The translations under genes and the position numbers were made by a program. A DNA stretch of 64,000 bases, taken from the NCBI GenBank assembly GCA_026874595.1, contig CM049320.1:25524214-25588213 (forward strand), in the 5' to 3' direction. The notes beneath the pieces were generated by a model that saw only the letters and a list, made by a program, of their open reading frames with translations, made no database searches and was not told the origin of the DNA. This DNA is from Sipunculus nudus. Its lineage: Eukaryota; Annelida; Sipuncula; Golfingiida; Sipunculidae. Of the stretch, positions 24,084-34,835 are shown piece after piece. How positions within the stretch are numbered: position 1 is the stretch's first letter; every line of letters starts with the position of its first letter.

Positions 24084-24189
24084 CTGGAGGCAACTTCAGT
24101 GAATCGTTGAATTTGTGTTTGTTTCAACCACAGAGACACCGCAAAGCCATTTTTGCAAGTGTCTGGGTCATAAATACATAACCTCGGGG
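24084..24189 (-). CDS. Exon: LamG domain 1, Cys/W-L-K core
   Basis: The exon encodes PRLCIYDPDTCKNGFAVSL, then WLKQTQIQRFTEVAS. C-x(6)-C-x-x-G-F-x-V-S-x-W-L-K is the conserved second segment of this LamG subfamily, and the equivalent exon of the second LamG domain is at 1072-1202. The acceptor is ATTGTAG and the donor is AG/GTAGGT, with phase 1 in and 2 out. It is shorter than 100 codons and inside a large AT-rich intron, so it is easy to miss. I found it by looking for the motif the neighbouring exons required. Confidence 0.86.
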
Positions 24190-24291
24190 CTACAATTACA
24201 CCCAAATAAAACAATAAAGTATTTGCTTCAATAAATTGCATAACTGTAAACTTTACAAGGAAGGCCCACGTTACTGTTTCTCAGATGCATT

Positions 24292-24293
<2 letters not shown>

Positions 24294-24347
<54 letters not shown>

Positions 24348-24459
24348 TATATAATATATATATTCATAATGTATATATACATATACTTATGTTAACATAT
24401 ACGTATTCATATATATATTCAATATGTATATATACATATACTTATGTTAACATATACGT

Positions 24460-24518
<59 letters not shown>

Positions 24519-24540
24519 TAGATAGATAGATAGATAGATA
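24294..24540. repeat. (TA)n tracts and (GATA)n
   Basis: (TA)n runs lie at 24294-24360 and 24464-24514, with ATACATATACTTATGTTAAC duplicated between them, followed by (GATA)n at 24515-24540. The flanking sequence from 24541 to 25159 shows nothing recognisable. Confidence 0.95.
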
Positions 24541-25159
24541 TAAATAGGTTTAGAGTAAAGTCAGAAGATGAAATATATTTTACTAAGTTACATTTTTATA
24601 CCTCTCAAATGAATTTTTATTTTCTCCTTGAGTAATATTTATGATATATATGTATAATATAATAAGACACGATGTAAATTATTGAAAAGTTCTCAAGGTA
24701 TAGCATTTGCATATTTCAAACTGCCCATGAAAAAACTACAGATATCTAATTTCATCGTTTTAAGTCAGATTCTGCTTCTTGTGAGAAGAAAAGTTCTAAA
24801 GCTTAACACATATTTTGCCAGGTTTGCATACACTGAATCATGGACGATTCTAACTAATCCCAGAATCATGAAATTATCCATCAAAATATACTCAAGAAAA
24901 ATACATTTGTCACTTATGTCGCTTTTATTCTTTAAACAATAGTTACAAAACGTGCCTCATTTAGAGTGAAGAAATTACAAATATTATTCTCATTAATCGA
25001 TTGCTTGAAATATGGGCTCATTTGCACCTCTTCGGAATCGAATTCAAATGTTATGTTGAACGTTAGTTTTTTTTTATCTCAAAGACGGCCGGCAAACGAA
25101 CGAAAGATAATATGTCGTTATGGAAATATCAACATTCGTTCACCAAACGTTCAGAGGAA

Positions 25160-25593
25160 TACTGTGGTTGGCTTCATATTCGCGAGGCTGAAATTTCGCG
25201 ATTTCTCCATTTTTAATGTTTCGTGAGGGTTTCATTTTCGCGATCTCACCAGAACCTAAATCAATTCTTTGGTAAAGCCATGTCTATTTTTATTATAAAA
25301 TGAGAATAAGTCATGAGTTTGTGATATTCTACTCATTTAACGATGGTCCCGTATACACAGCACAGGTGGTTTAGTTAAAATTTAAGGAAACGTTTTCCTG
25401 ATACCTGCATAATGAAATTTATTATAAAATTTCTCACTGTACTACCCTATTCACATACAAGTCTTGGTTACACTGAATAAAAAGGACATTCTCAATTGGC
25501 AAATTATTCCCGAGGGTTTCATTTTCGCGATTATTTCCTATTCGCGAATATCGCGAAATTAAAACCCTCGCGAATATGAAGCCAACCACAGTA
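25160..25593. mobile_element. MITE with perfect 28-bp terminal inverted repeats
   Basis: It starts TACTGTGGTTGGCTTCATAT-TCGCGAGG and ends with the exact reverse complement. The termini may include a TA target duplication. The subterminal regions are rich in TTCGCGA/TCGCGAA. It is 434 bp with no transposase. A related end (CTACTGTGGTTGG) occurs near 53582. Confidence 0.9.
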
Positions 25594-25753
25594 TAAATAT
25601 TTTGGTTAGACACATATATCATCTGGGTGCATGGAAAGCATATATCTTCCGAACAGGAAAGAGAGATAGAGAGGGAGAGCCAGAAAGTCAAGGAGACGGA
25701 GAGATTGGATGGGAGAGGTGAGACAATCAGACCTTCAAAAAGAGACATAATGA

Positions 25754-25788
<35 letters not shown>

Positions 25789-26139
25789 TCTAAATTTACA
25801 TTTAACTTAAATATTAACAAAAGCGATATATTTATATTATTATTGTTAAATGTTGATATATTTTCATAATCAAATTGATAAAAGGTGATTTACATGACAC
25901 TTGTAGGACTCTACACATATACCGAAAAAAATCCTATGCACAAGTTAAACATACTCTTGGCGATGCATAAATATTCAACATTCATGTCAAATTTAAAATT
26001 TCTTGATAAAATTTCAAAATGTTAATCCCTTCCAAAAATTTAATTTTTCGTTTAATTTTTTTTTAATTATAATTATAAAATCTAACCTTAGAACAGAAAT
26101 TTATTTTCGAAACTTAAACATATAAATTCCTTATTTTAC
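25594..26139. other. Intron of LamG 1 with (TA)n
   Basis: It contains a purine-rich patch (25655-25720) and (TA)n near 25755-25790. No exon or terminal repeat was found. Confidence 0.5.
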
Positions 26140-26286
26140 CTCTACTTAAAAATCCATAGTTTTCCAGCACAATGCCATTGCCCTTCCGACCTTCCACCGT
26201 AGGCAGAATCGTATTTTGATCCGTGGTCCCTGAAGTCGGTTTCTCAAAGGGCAGCTTGACAATGGCTCCATCGATTAAGCCATTAA
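26140..26286 (-). CDS. Exon: start of LamG/ConA-like domain 1
   Basis: The exon encodes VNGLIDGAIVKLPFEKPTSG and TTDQNTILPTVEGRKGNG, then IVLENYGFLSR. It is the N-terminal strand region of a concanavalin A-like (Laminin_G_3 type) domain, where a G-x-G-I-V-L-E-x-Y segment precedes the Cys/W-L-K core. Phase is 1-1, with acceptor TTTGGCAG and donor G/GTAAAA. The call depends on the following exons, which match the family better, and on frame continuity. A pogo-like MITE lies 41 bases upstream in transcript order. Confidence 0.8.
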
Positions 26287-26327
26287 CTGCCAAATTAGAT
26301 ATCATATTTATTTATTGATAATTGATA

Positions 26328-26509
26328 TACAGTAAAACCTCGCTTAACGAACACCTCGGTTTAGCGATTACCTCAAAATAACGACCACTTTTTCACGGAC
26401 CCAATTCTCTTTTCCTCTCTGTATCAGACCTCGCTTATACGACAAACTCGAAGGTGCGACCACTTTATCGAGGTACCTTTAGTGTTCGTAATAACGAGGG
26501 TTCACTGTA
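26328..26509. mobile_element. Pogo/mariner-like MITE, 182 bp
   Basis: It begins TACAGTAAAACCTCGCTTAA and ends AATAACGAGGGTTCACTGTA, imperfect terminal inverted repeats flanked by TA. This end sequence is typical of Tc1/mariner-pogo MITEs. It lies 41 bases from the exon at 26286. Confidence 0.85.
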
Positions 26510-26947
26510 CGAGTAATATGAATTTAGCGGAATGTGAAGCCCATCTTCCTAATAACATGCTCTCTAGCTCCAATCGCGAACAGACCGTGCTAGACCAAGT
26601 TGCACTGTCTGCATTATAATGCAGGGGCGTCAAAACAGGGGAGCGACACCTCCCAATAAATATATCATTATTGAGAATATTAAGTCACACTTTGATTTTC
26701 TGTTTGGAGGGTGGTCAGTATTAACAGATGAGTTATTAATTAGTTTGAATGACCTGATCCGTACTTTACATCATGCACACTAGGGTGAGTTACTAAACCA
26801 GCCAACAAATAATTGCACTCTGCTGCCACCTAGCAGGTAAAAAGTGTATAATCTGAGTCCGGGTATATATATTCAGTGCGTATACTGAAAATCTTATTCT
26901 TGGATGTATTATTGCTTATAAATTAAGGTTCATATTACAAGTTAACA

Positions 26948-27178
26948 AGAGGTGTATAAGTAGGTCTAAAGGGGTTCGGAGTTCTATTGTTTCTTTCAAT
27001 AAAGTATATGCACCGAGGCTATAATGAGGGTACGGAATACAACTTTATCTTTCAAAAAAAGTATATACATCTAGGTCCACAAGGTTCCGGACTACAACCG
27101 TTTCTTTTAATAAAGTTTACACACCTCTGTCTTCAAGGGTTCGGAGTTTAATTGTTACCTCCAATAAAGTTTAACTTT
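26948..27178. repeat. ~57-bp tandem repeat, four copies
   Basis: The unit contains GGTTCGGAGT..TTGTTTCTTTCAATAAAGT. It ends about 35 bases from the donor of the exon at 27214. The stretch 26510-26947 before it shows no feature. Confidence 0.8.
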
Positions 27179-27213
27179 ACTTAATACATAAAAAATGACA
27201 ATGCTTATCCTAC

Positions 27214-27453
27214 CATCAATATCGACTTCAAATGGTAGTTGTTCACTGGTTGTTGTTGTGGTCGGCGCTGGTGTGGTCGTAGGGCATGGCGCCGTGTAAC
27301 ATGTTTCTATTTCATTGTCGTCTCCCTGGCAGTCGGCGCCGTTATATTGTGGGGGCGGGCTGTTACATTTTCGGCTACGGGATCGTTGCCCCGTGGTCCC
27401 GCAAGGTCCGACACAGTCCGACCACTCCTCCCACTTGGACCATCCACCATCGA
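27214..27453 (-). CDS. Exon: thrombospondin type 1 repeat 3 with Thr/Pro linker
   Basis: The exon begins with TSP1 sequence DGGWSKWEEWSDCVGPCG, then RSRSRKCNSPPPQYNGADC, ending IETCYTAPC. It continues into PTTTPAPTTTTTSE, a short mucin-like linker likely to be O-glycosylated, and FEVDID. It is phase 1-1, with acceptor TTCTGTAG and donor G/GTAGGA. The linker separates the TSP1 block from the LamG block. A 57-bp tandem repeat begins about 35 bases past the donor. Confidence 0.95.
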
Positions 27454-27659
27454 CTACAGAACAGAAGTGCATAATCTACATTCAGTTCACCCTACAGGAC
27501 AGACAACACAATCTACAGTTTCATTGCTAGGGAAAGTTTAACTGTGATATTATGGATGCATCCACTCCGGGCAGAACTATTGGTATAACATCGGCTTAAA
27601 CAGCCTCCACCCCACGTTCTCATAACAATAAAAATTTATTTGAACTACATATTTTGATT

Positions 27660-27680
27660 ACCTAGGTTACCAAACTTCAA
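27660..27680. repeat. Left copy of 21-bp direct repeat (candidate LINE target site)
   Basis: ACCTAGGTTACC plus AAACTTCAA occurs here and, identically, at 33574-33594. It brackets the LINE. If it is a target-site duplication it is slightly longer than most. Confidence 0.55.
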
Positions 27681-28107
27681 GAGAGATCCCCTGGTGTGGC
27701 AGAGTGGCAACGACGCACATTGTTTAGCTCTGAAGTATTCGCTACTTATGGTAGGTTATACACGCTTATGAGGTCTAAAAAATTGAAATCTTGCTTTTTT
27801 CTTGCTTAATAACCAAATTGTAAACTTTTTGTGACATAAAATTAATTTGGCTTTAAATAATTCTGAAACTTGTAAATTGAATAGCAAAGACCAATTAATA
27901 AAAGACCATTGTAAAATGCTTGGCCTAGAGTCTTTGCTCCTGCCCTAGATGACCGGAGTACCCGGGCACTCCGCTTCATTGAATGCTAACCCACACCAGG
28001 AGCCCTCTTTTGTTGGTGTTATGTCACCATGCACATAATGTGTTTGTAAGGGTGTGATTCGTTTGCTCCAAAATGAATGTTTGTTATGGTCGAAGTGAAA
28101 ATGTATT

Positions 28108-28936
28108 ATGAGTGTTGACAAAAAACGAGAGAGGTCCCTGTCATCCCCATTATCCTCCTCTACATCACCACAGCTAGATTATAAGAAACTTAAACAGTAT
28201 CTATCTATTAGCTCAACTGAGGGGGAGGAGGAACCAGATATGGCTTCTGTCACTGAATCTATTATTCAAGAAATGTTAAACCAGTTGAAAGTTGAAATTA
28301 TCTTTGAGATAAATAAAAAGATAGATGAAAGGACTTTACAACTTGAGGATAAAGTGACAAACCTGGAGAGAGAGAATGAAAACTTGAGAAAGGAATTAGA
28401 GACACTGAAGAAAGATTCTGAACTTATGCAAGATCAGCTTAAGGACACAAATAATCAATCTAAGAAGCTAAGACCAAATTTGTCCACAATGAACAATATT
28501 CACGGAGGTCAAATATTAAAATATATGGGGTGATGGAGGGTGACAGAAACGAAGATTGTAGAGCAACAGTCCTGAGACTATGTGAGAGGACACTTGGGGT
28601 ACATCTGCGTGAGAGGGATATTGATGTGGCACACCGTCTTGGTTCATTCAATAAAAAAGGATAGAAAAGGACCTCGTCCTATCTTTGTTAAATTTATGAG
28701 GAGAGATGACAAAATCAGGGTGATGAGAGAACGTAGAAAATTCAAAGGAACAAAAACATTGATTGTTGATGACATGAGTATTGAAATGCAAATGTTGTTT
28801 AACAGAGTCAAGAATGACCCAAGAGTCACAACGTCATGAGCATGGGATGGCAAAATATATGTAAAGGATAACCAGGAGAAAATTCACCAGATCGAGTATG
28901 GTGTTCCACTTGACACCATTCTGGCTAGAAATTGAC
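28108..28936 (+). pseudogene. LINE ORF1 (coiled coil plus RRM), frameshifted
   Basis: The first 141 codons begin MSVDKKRERSLSS and contain a long coiled coil (LEDKVTNLERENENLRKELE). The frame is lost near 28500. The continuing frame reads YGVMEGDRNEDCRATVLRL and DIDVAHRLGSF, then an in-frame TAG, then GPRPIFVKFMRRDDK and RKFKGTKTLIVDD. D-I-x-x-A-H-R-L-G followed by P-I-x-V-K-F is characteristic of the RRM of L1-like ORF1 proteins, which bind RNA. At least one frameshift and one stop show it is dead. Confidence 0.85.
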
Positions 28937-29221
28937 CGAATATACATATTATTATCTGAAAATTATTATGAAATTAAAAAGTATAACCATTCATATAAAG
29001 GAGCAAACGAAGTACGATAGATATGATGACATGCGTCAGTTCTTTGTGTTTAAATGTTTTCATTGTTATTCTCAATGTCAGCAGCTCATTAATGTCAAAT
29101 GTTGGTTCTAAAACTGATGATCTGTATTGTAACTTCTGTTCTCAGATATGAGTTATCAGCAAACAAGAAGAATAGACTCACTGCACGATAAAAATATTAA
29201 TTTTCCCTTGCAACACTAAAT

Positions 29222-32200
29222 GTGCGAGGTCTTAGAAAATATTTTAAAAGGAGGAAAGTATTTAATTGGTTTGTAAACCATAAGATGTCAGAGGGTATAA
29301 GTTTTTTGCAAGAGACTCACTCCAGGAAAGACGATGAGACATCTTGGAAAAATCAGACGAAAGGAAAGAGTTATTTTTCCTGTAATACTAATAGAAGCTG
29401 TGGTGTTAGTATTCATATTGGTCATAAACTAGATTATTCTGAAATATCTTTACATATAGATCACAATGGCAGATATATTATTCTCCATTGCCCTATTCAA
29501 GGAGCACCATTCTTATTAATTAATTCGTATGCACCTAACCATCTCAATGAGCAGGTAATATTTTTTTCAAAATCTCTATAATGTATTGTCTAATATTAAC
29601 ATAGATGAATCTACTCCTATTTTATGGGGAGGCGATTTTAACTTTCACTTTTCAAGTTTAGATGCAAATGGTGGTAATCCAAAATTAAAGGAAAGGAGTA
29701 TATGCTGCGTAAAAGAAATAATGGGAAAATTTAATCTTTGTGATATTAGGAGAATCCGAAATGAAACTATTAGGAAATATACATGGCGAACACTTAGTCA
29801 TTAGTACAACGCCGGTTGGACATGTTTTAAGCATCAGACGTTGTGCAGGATATTGAAGCAGAATGCAAAATTATACCGTCTGTAGATACAGATCAAAGAT
29901 CATTCTGCCCTCATTCTTCATTTAAAAAATATCAAACAGGGTAAACATGGCCCTTCCCACTGGAGTTTTAATTGTTCGCTTGTCGAGGATGAGACATATG
30001 TCAATAAAATGAAAAAGAGCATCGAAACATGGTGCAGTGCACCGTGCACAGACCCAAGGTTCAAATGGGAGTTCCTAAAATATCGTATTCGTGAATTTAC
30101 CATAAGATACTGCAAAAATAAAGCAAATGAACGGAGAAAGTATATAAAGTCACTGGAGGAAAAGGTGTCCACGCTGGCTGATAACCTTGGAAATGGAAAA
30201 GAAAATAATAAAGACTGTTTCTTGAAGACAAAAGAGGAATTGGAAAGCTATTATGACTCAAAAACTAAGGGTGCAATAGTCCGATCTCGTGCTCAATGGG
30301 CACAGGAAGGTGAACGCAGTTCAAAATACTTTCTAGGATTGGAAAAGTCAACATTCAAGAAAACAATTCACAAGCTTTTAATTGACGATTCGGAAATATC
30401 AGAGAATAAAGAAATACTATGTGCTTTAAAAAATATTATTCAAGTAAATTCAAAGACCAGACAAAATGTACTTTGGATCATTGTCGTAATTATTTAAAAC
30501 ACGTCAATCTACCGCAGATTTCTAAAGAAGAGAAGAGTTTATGCGAGGGTATGGTGACAGTGGGTGAGGTTGAAAAGGCGTTAAATGATATGAAAAACAA
30601 TGAATCTCCAGGCAATGACGGTTTATCTAAAGAATTTCATTTATGTTTTTTTAAAGAACCTGGTGATCTATTAACAGAATGCTTAAATGTTAATTTTACA
30701 GTAGGAGAACTGACACCAAGCCAGAAACAGGCCACTATCACGCTTTTACCCAAACCTGGAAAAGACAAAAGATTAGTAAAATCATTGAGGCATATTAGTC
30801 TACTTAATACTGATATGAAAATGTTAAGTAAAATTATAGTCAGAAGGATAATTAAAGTGTTACCCTCGGTTATTAACAAGGAACAATACGCATTTATTAA
30901 AGGTTGTTTCATGGGAGAGGCAGTGAGATATATTTCTGATACTCTGTATTATACCGATAAATTAAATTACCTGGAATTGTTTTTAGTGCCGATCTCCAGG
31001 CTGCCTTTGATTCCATAAATGATAGATTCCTTTATGCCGTTGTAGAGAGATTTGGCTTTGGGGACTCCTTTATCCAATGGGTTAAAATTTTACATAATAA
31101 ATCAGAAAGCTGCATACTAAATAATGGATTCTCATCTGGATAACTCCCTTTGGAAGGTGGTGTCCGCCAAGGAGACCCACTTGCGCCATATTTGTTTGTT
31201 TTATGTATGGAAGTATTGGCCAGCGAAATCAGAAATAGTAAAGTTATTCAGATAATCAAAATTGGAAAAGTAGATTTAAAGTTAAGTATGTTTGCTGACG
31301 ACATCACAATTTTTCTTCAGGATATATCCTCTTTAAAACAAACAATTGAGGTCTTGAATAAATTTGCTATTTTTTCATCACTGAGTGTCAACTATGAAAA
31401 ATCTGAAATAGCCTGGATTGGGAAATGGAAAGATAGCACAGATACACACTACAATTTAAAGTGGGTTTAAAGATTTAAGAATAGAATGTATAAAAGTGTT
31501 GTGAATCCAATTTTCATATAATAAAAATATTCTACATAACAGTTTTCAATCTGCTGTGGAAAACTTAAATACTTGAATAAATTGTTGGAGGAGCAGAAAT
31601 CTATCTATTTATGGAAGGTTTGAAGTTGCAAAGTCATTAGCCTTGTCAAAACTACTTTATCTTTCGAACTTTCTTGATCCTCCATCATATATCATAGAGA
31701 AGGTAAAGTATCTTCTAAATAAGTTCATTTTGAAAAATAAAGGTTAAACATTCCACTGCAATAATAGATCTTTATGATGGTGGTCTGAAAATGTGTGACT
31801 TTTCATGTCGTTTACGTACTCAAAGAATAATGTGGGTAAAGAGGTTGCTAAGTGATTCAAAAAGCCAGCTCAGTGCACTATTAAATTCCAGATTATCATC
31901 CATCGGGGGATTAAATTGCATAGGTTCAAATTATGACGTTACAAGACTCCCAACTAAATTGCCAGATGTCTATAAAAATTGCTTCAAAAAGTGGGCGTCA
32001 TATACAAACTCAATACCATGCACCTTTGAGGAGGTGTCCATTCAACCATTATGGAATAATGTGTATATAAACTAAAGAGAAAATCAATCTATTATAGTAA
32101 CTTGAACAAATTTCATTTGAAACAAATCAGAGATATTATACATGACGATGGCAAACTGAAAACATGGCAACAATTAAAAATGAATAATGCAAACAGTATT

Positions 32201-32949
32201 GATATCTTAACATGGTTTTCACTTAAAAGAGCAATACCGAAGGCATGGATTGATATTATAAAAGAAAATCAGCGAACTGGCCCAACTGAAAATATGCCGC
32301 CCAAAGTACTTACAATATGCGGTCTGAAAGACATACAAAAGATTACCTCTAAACAGGTGTATAGCTCAATTATTAAAACAGTCGCAAAGAATCCTACAGC
32401 ACAAAAGTCCTTTGGGGAATTAAATCAAAAACATAATTTCACAATAACTTGGGAGGAGGTATATAAAGGCATATATGTAACAACGAAAGGACCATATAGT
32501 AGAGAATTTCAATACAAATTAGTTAATAATTATCTTGCAGTGAACGAGAATCTGTACAAGTGGAACCTCAGCGATATACTCCGCGGTGCTCTTATTGTTA
32601 TACCCATATTGAATCTATAACCCATATCTTTTTTTAATGTGATTATGCAAAATGTCTTTATAAAAAGTTACGAGGATGGCTTCGAGATGAAAAATTTGAT
32701 TTGCCAGAATTTAAACTTGAAAATATCATCTACGGCAATTTGCCTGTAGTAGAAGAGAACATACTTCTAAATCACATTGTTTTAATGTTTAAAATAATAC
32801 TATTTCAACAACGAGACAAGAAAAGGGAGATCCTTTTTTTAGTCTTGAAACAAAAGATAATAGAAATAGAAAACATTGAGAAGATAATAGCTAGGAAATG
32901 TGGAAAGTATAAGGTATATAAAAAAAATGGGAACCTCTTCTGCCTTTGA
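29222..32949 (+). pseudogene. LINE ORF2 (endonuclease and reverse transcriptase), multiply broken
   Basis: In order: APE-type endonuclease remnants (LNVRGLRKYFKRRK, SFLQETHS, then ILWGGDFNF in a shifted frame); a linker with RAQWAQEGERSSKYFLGLEK at ~30280; and RT segments NDMKNNESPGNDGLSKEF, ITLLPKPGKDKR and QYAFIKG. VRQGDPLAPYLF and the catalytic FADD (~31290) follow, then a C-terminal region to ~32949. Frames change near 29580, 29800, 30490, 31010, 31470 and 32620, and there are several stops. It cannot encode an active protein. Confidence 0.92.
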
Positions 32950-33573
32950 TAAAAAGAACAAATAACGACACGAGTATGGTAGAATAAAAGTATCTGTATC
33001 TAAAAAGAAAATATTTGTAAACATTTGTAAACGGGATGTGTATGCGTGTGTGTTGGCATGTATGTTCATAACTATATATGTGTATATGGAGGTATATATA
33101 ATTATGTGTGTTTATATATATGTATATACATATATGTGTATATGAAAGTGCGTATATTTGTAAAAAATACCTTGCAAGGGCACAGAATTGTTATCATTCA
33201 TGATATCAGAATAGCCATTTGAGAGTAACTTAAAGAAAAGAGCTGTTGTTTGTGTGTATTGTTTTGTCAATGTGGTATCTGTTATAAGTTTTGTATAAAT
33301 TAGGCATTGTCAAAGTTTCCAAAAGACTTGTATTACCCGTCACATTTTCTGTTACTTGTTATGTTTTCTTTAAGGGCATCAGTGATGAAAACCTGGGCTT
33401 AAAAAATCTATATAGCAAAGAACACAGAGTCTGAGATGCCTAATAAGAGGAGAGAAAAAAAACTTCAAGTGACCATTCCTTGGATTGTCCCACAATTTTA
33501 ATCCAAATACGTAAAAAAATGTTGACAGACCAACCAAACGATAAAAATCAATTGCGAATTCCAGATTATTGTA

Positions 33574-33594
33574 ACCTAGGTTACCAAACTTCAA
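33574..33594. repeat. Right copy of 21-bp direct repeat
   Basis: Identical to 27660-27680. The following 45 bases resemble 33465-33510, so this could also be part of a local tandem duplication. Confidence 0.55.
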
Positions 33595-33764
33595 TGGACC
33601 ATCCTTGGACTTTTCCACCATTTTTATCAAAATCTGTTTATAACTTTGTTTAAGAAAATTTTCGACACTCGAATCAAACCAACCAAGTAACCAGCCAAGA
33701 AAACAACATAATACCTCTTGGCGAAGGGATGATTAAGAATTCTTTTTCAGAAATCTAAACTCAC

Positions 33765-33938
33765 TAGGACACGGTTTGTCGTTACAAATGATGGATTCGG
33801 AGCTGTCTCCCACACAGTCATTGGCGCCATCACTGGGTTTAGGGTTCGTGCAGGTCCGTGTTCGCGTTTGGTTTCCTCCGCCACACTCTTTGTTACATAC
33901 GCCATACGGGCCCCACACGCCCCACATACCATGAGCGA
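33765..33938 (-). CDS. Exon: thrombospondin type 1 repeat 2
   Basis: This is a single phase 1-1 exon with a full TSP1 module. It opens AHGMWGVWGPYGVCNKECGG, continues with GNQTRTRTCTNPKP, and closes with NDCVGDSSESIICNDKPC. It has six cysteines, the WGxWGPY ladder and the R-T-R-T-C strand. The acceptor is GTTTTAG and the donor is A/GTGAGT. The third Trp of the ladder is Tyr, a common variation. The LINE-containing intron begins just downstream in transcript order. Confidence 0.95.
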
Positions 33939-34257
33939 CTAAAACACATAAAATTGAAAGTATTATCGGATAATTATCCTACGAAAGACCAGTCATCCCG
34001 CCAACCCAGCTCAGGGTCAAGATTTGTTAGGGAATACATTATGTACTTGACCTTGTTGACCGACGCCATGCAAAGGTACGTATAACATTAGTTAATGTTA
34101 AAGAGCACATAAAATTGTAGAACTATCAGCGGACCACACACCTACATGCCGTCAGTAACTGTAAAAAAAATCACATAAAAATTATTGAATAATCGGAACA
34201 TTATTATATGATACCCACTTTGAGTCTGTAAATAATATTTGGTGAAGTCTAACTTAC

Positions 34258-34435
34258 TATTTCCCAAATGGTACACATCCAAAGCGTCTCCGCTTCCGGT
34301 TCCATATATGTTGCAGTTGTCGGAGGGTCCAATGTCATCATAATCGTCGTCCTCATCGACAACACCGTAACACTCCCCTCCGTACTTCAACGCAAACGTT
34401 GTCAGGTTTTTGGATTTAGCCTCGTTTGCACATGC
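34258..34435 (-). CDS. Exon: second half of small Cys-rich domain
   Basis: The exon reads ACANEAKSKNLTTFALKYGG, then ECYGVVDEDDDYDDIG, PSDNCNIYGTGSGDAL and DVYHLGN. A-C-A-x-x-A..F-A-x-x-x-G-G-x-C followed by G-P-S-x-x-C and D-V-Y is the second half of the domain begun in the previous exon. The acidic run (DEDDDYDD) could bind calcium, which is inference. The acceptor is GTTATAG and the donor is A/GTAAGT, with phase 0 in and 1 out, so the two-exon domain as a whole is a phase 1-1 unit. Confidence 0.9.
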
Positions 34436-34496
34436 CTATAACAGAGTTTCAAATGCACTGAATACAGTCAAAACTTTAGGTAAGGTACTCCATATG

Positions 34497-34718
34497 TCAT
34501 TTCCTGGTTTCTGGAAAGTCTTCGGTGTTTGTCACATTATCCGCACAGGACACATCATCCGCAAAATACATTCCTGGAATGAGTGCCATATTCAGCTTGC
34601 TGACGTGGAAGAGACAAGTTAAACCACTTCTTCTCAGCACACTGTCGGTGAATATGGCATCGACATGGGATAGGAAAAAGCAAAATAAGATCCAAAGAAG
34701 AGTATATTGCCAAAACAC
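34497..34718 (-). CDS. Possible signal-peptide ORF inside an intron
   Basis: A 73-codon ORF starts MFWQYTLLWILFCFF and continues SHVDAIFTDSV, a textbook signal peptide with an A-x-A-like cleavage region. RRSGLTCLFHVSKLNMALIP and FADDVSCADNV follow, then a stop. It lies between the two exons of the Cys-rich domain, on the same strand, and ends 61 bases before the exon at 34435. It may be a first exon from an internal promoter or of a nested gene, or a relic of another secreted gene. I see no convincing donor in phase 0 to join the next exon. Confidence 0.3.
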   Translation of the reverse strand: MFWQYTLLWILFCFFLSHVDAIFTDSVLRRSGLTCLFHVSKLNMALIPGMYFADDVSCADNVTNTEDFPETRK

Positions 34719-34835
34719 TGCCGTTCTCGACTCCGCTGTTTATGCGAAGGGGACTTTAAGGAGGATCCGTTCTCCAAAAAAGAAACTGGAACAGAGGGAA
34801 ATCTGGACGTTAATTATATTTTGGGGGACGGGATG

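Larger units (their letters stand above)
27681..33573 (+). mobile_element. Degenerate L1/Tx1-type LINE, antisense to host gene
   Basis: It contains a coiled-coil/RRM ORF1 and an endonuclease-reverse transcriptase ORF2 on the plus strand, both broken by frameshifts and stops. A ~430-bp 5' region contains a box A-like TGGCAGAGTGG. A 3' region of ~620 bp includes TG/TA-rich sequence near 33040-33150, without a clear poly(A). The ends are proposed from the 21-bp direct repeat. The right copy also lies in a local ~120-bp repeat, so the true 3' end could be earlier. Confidence 0.75.
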
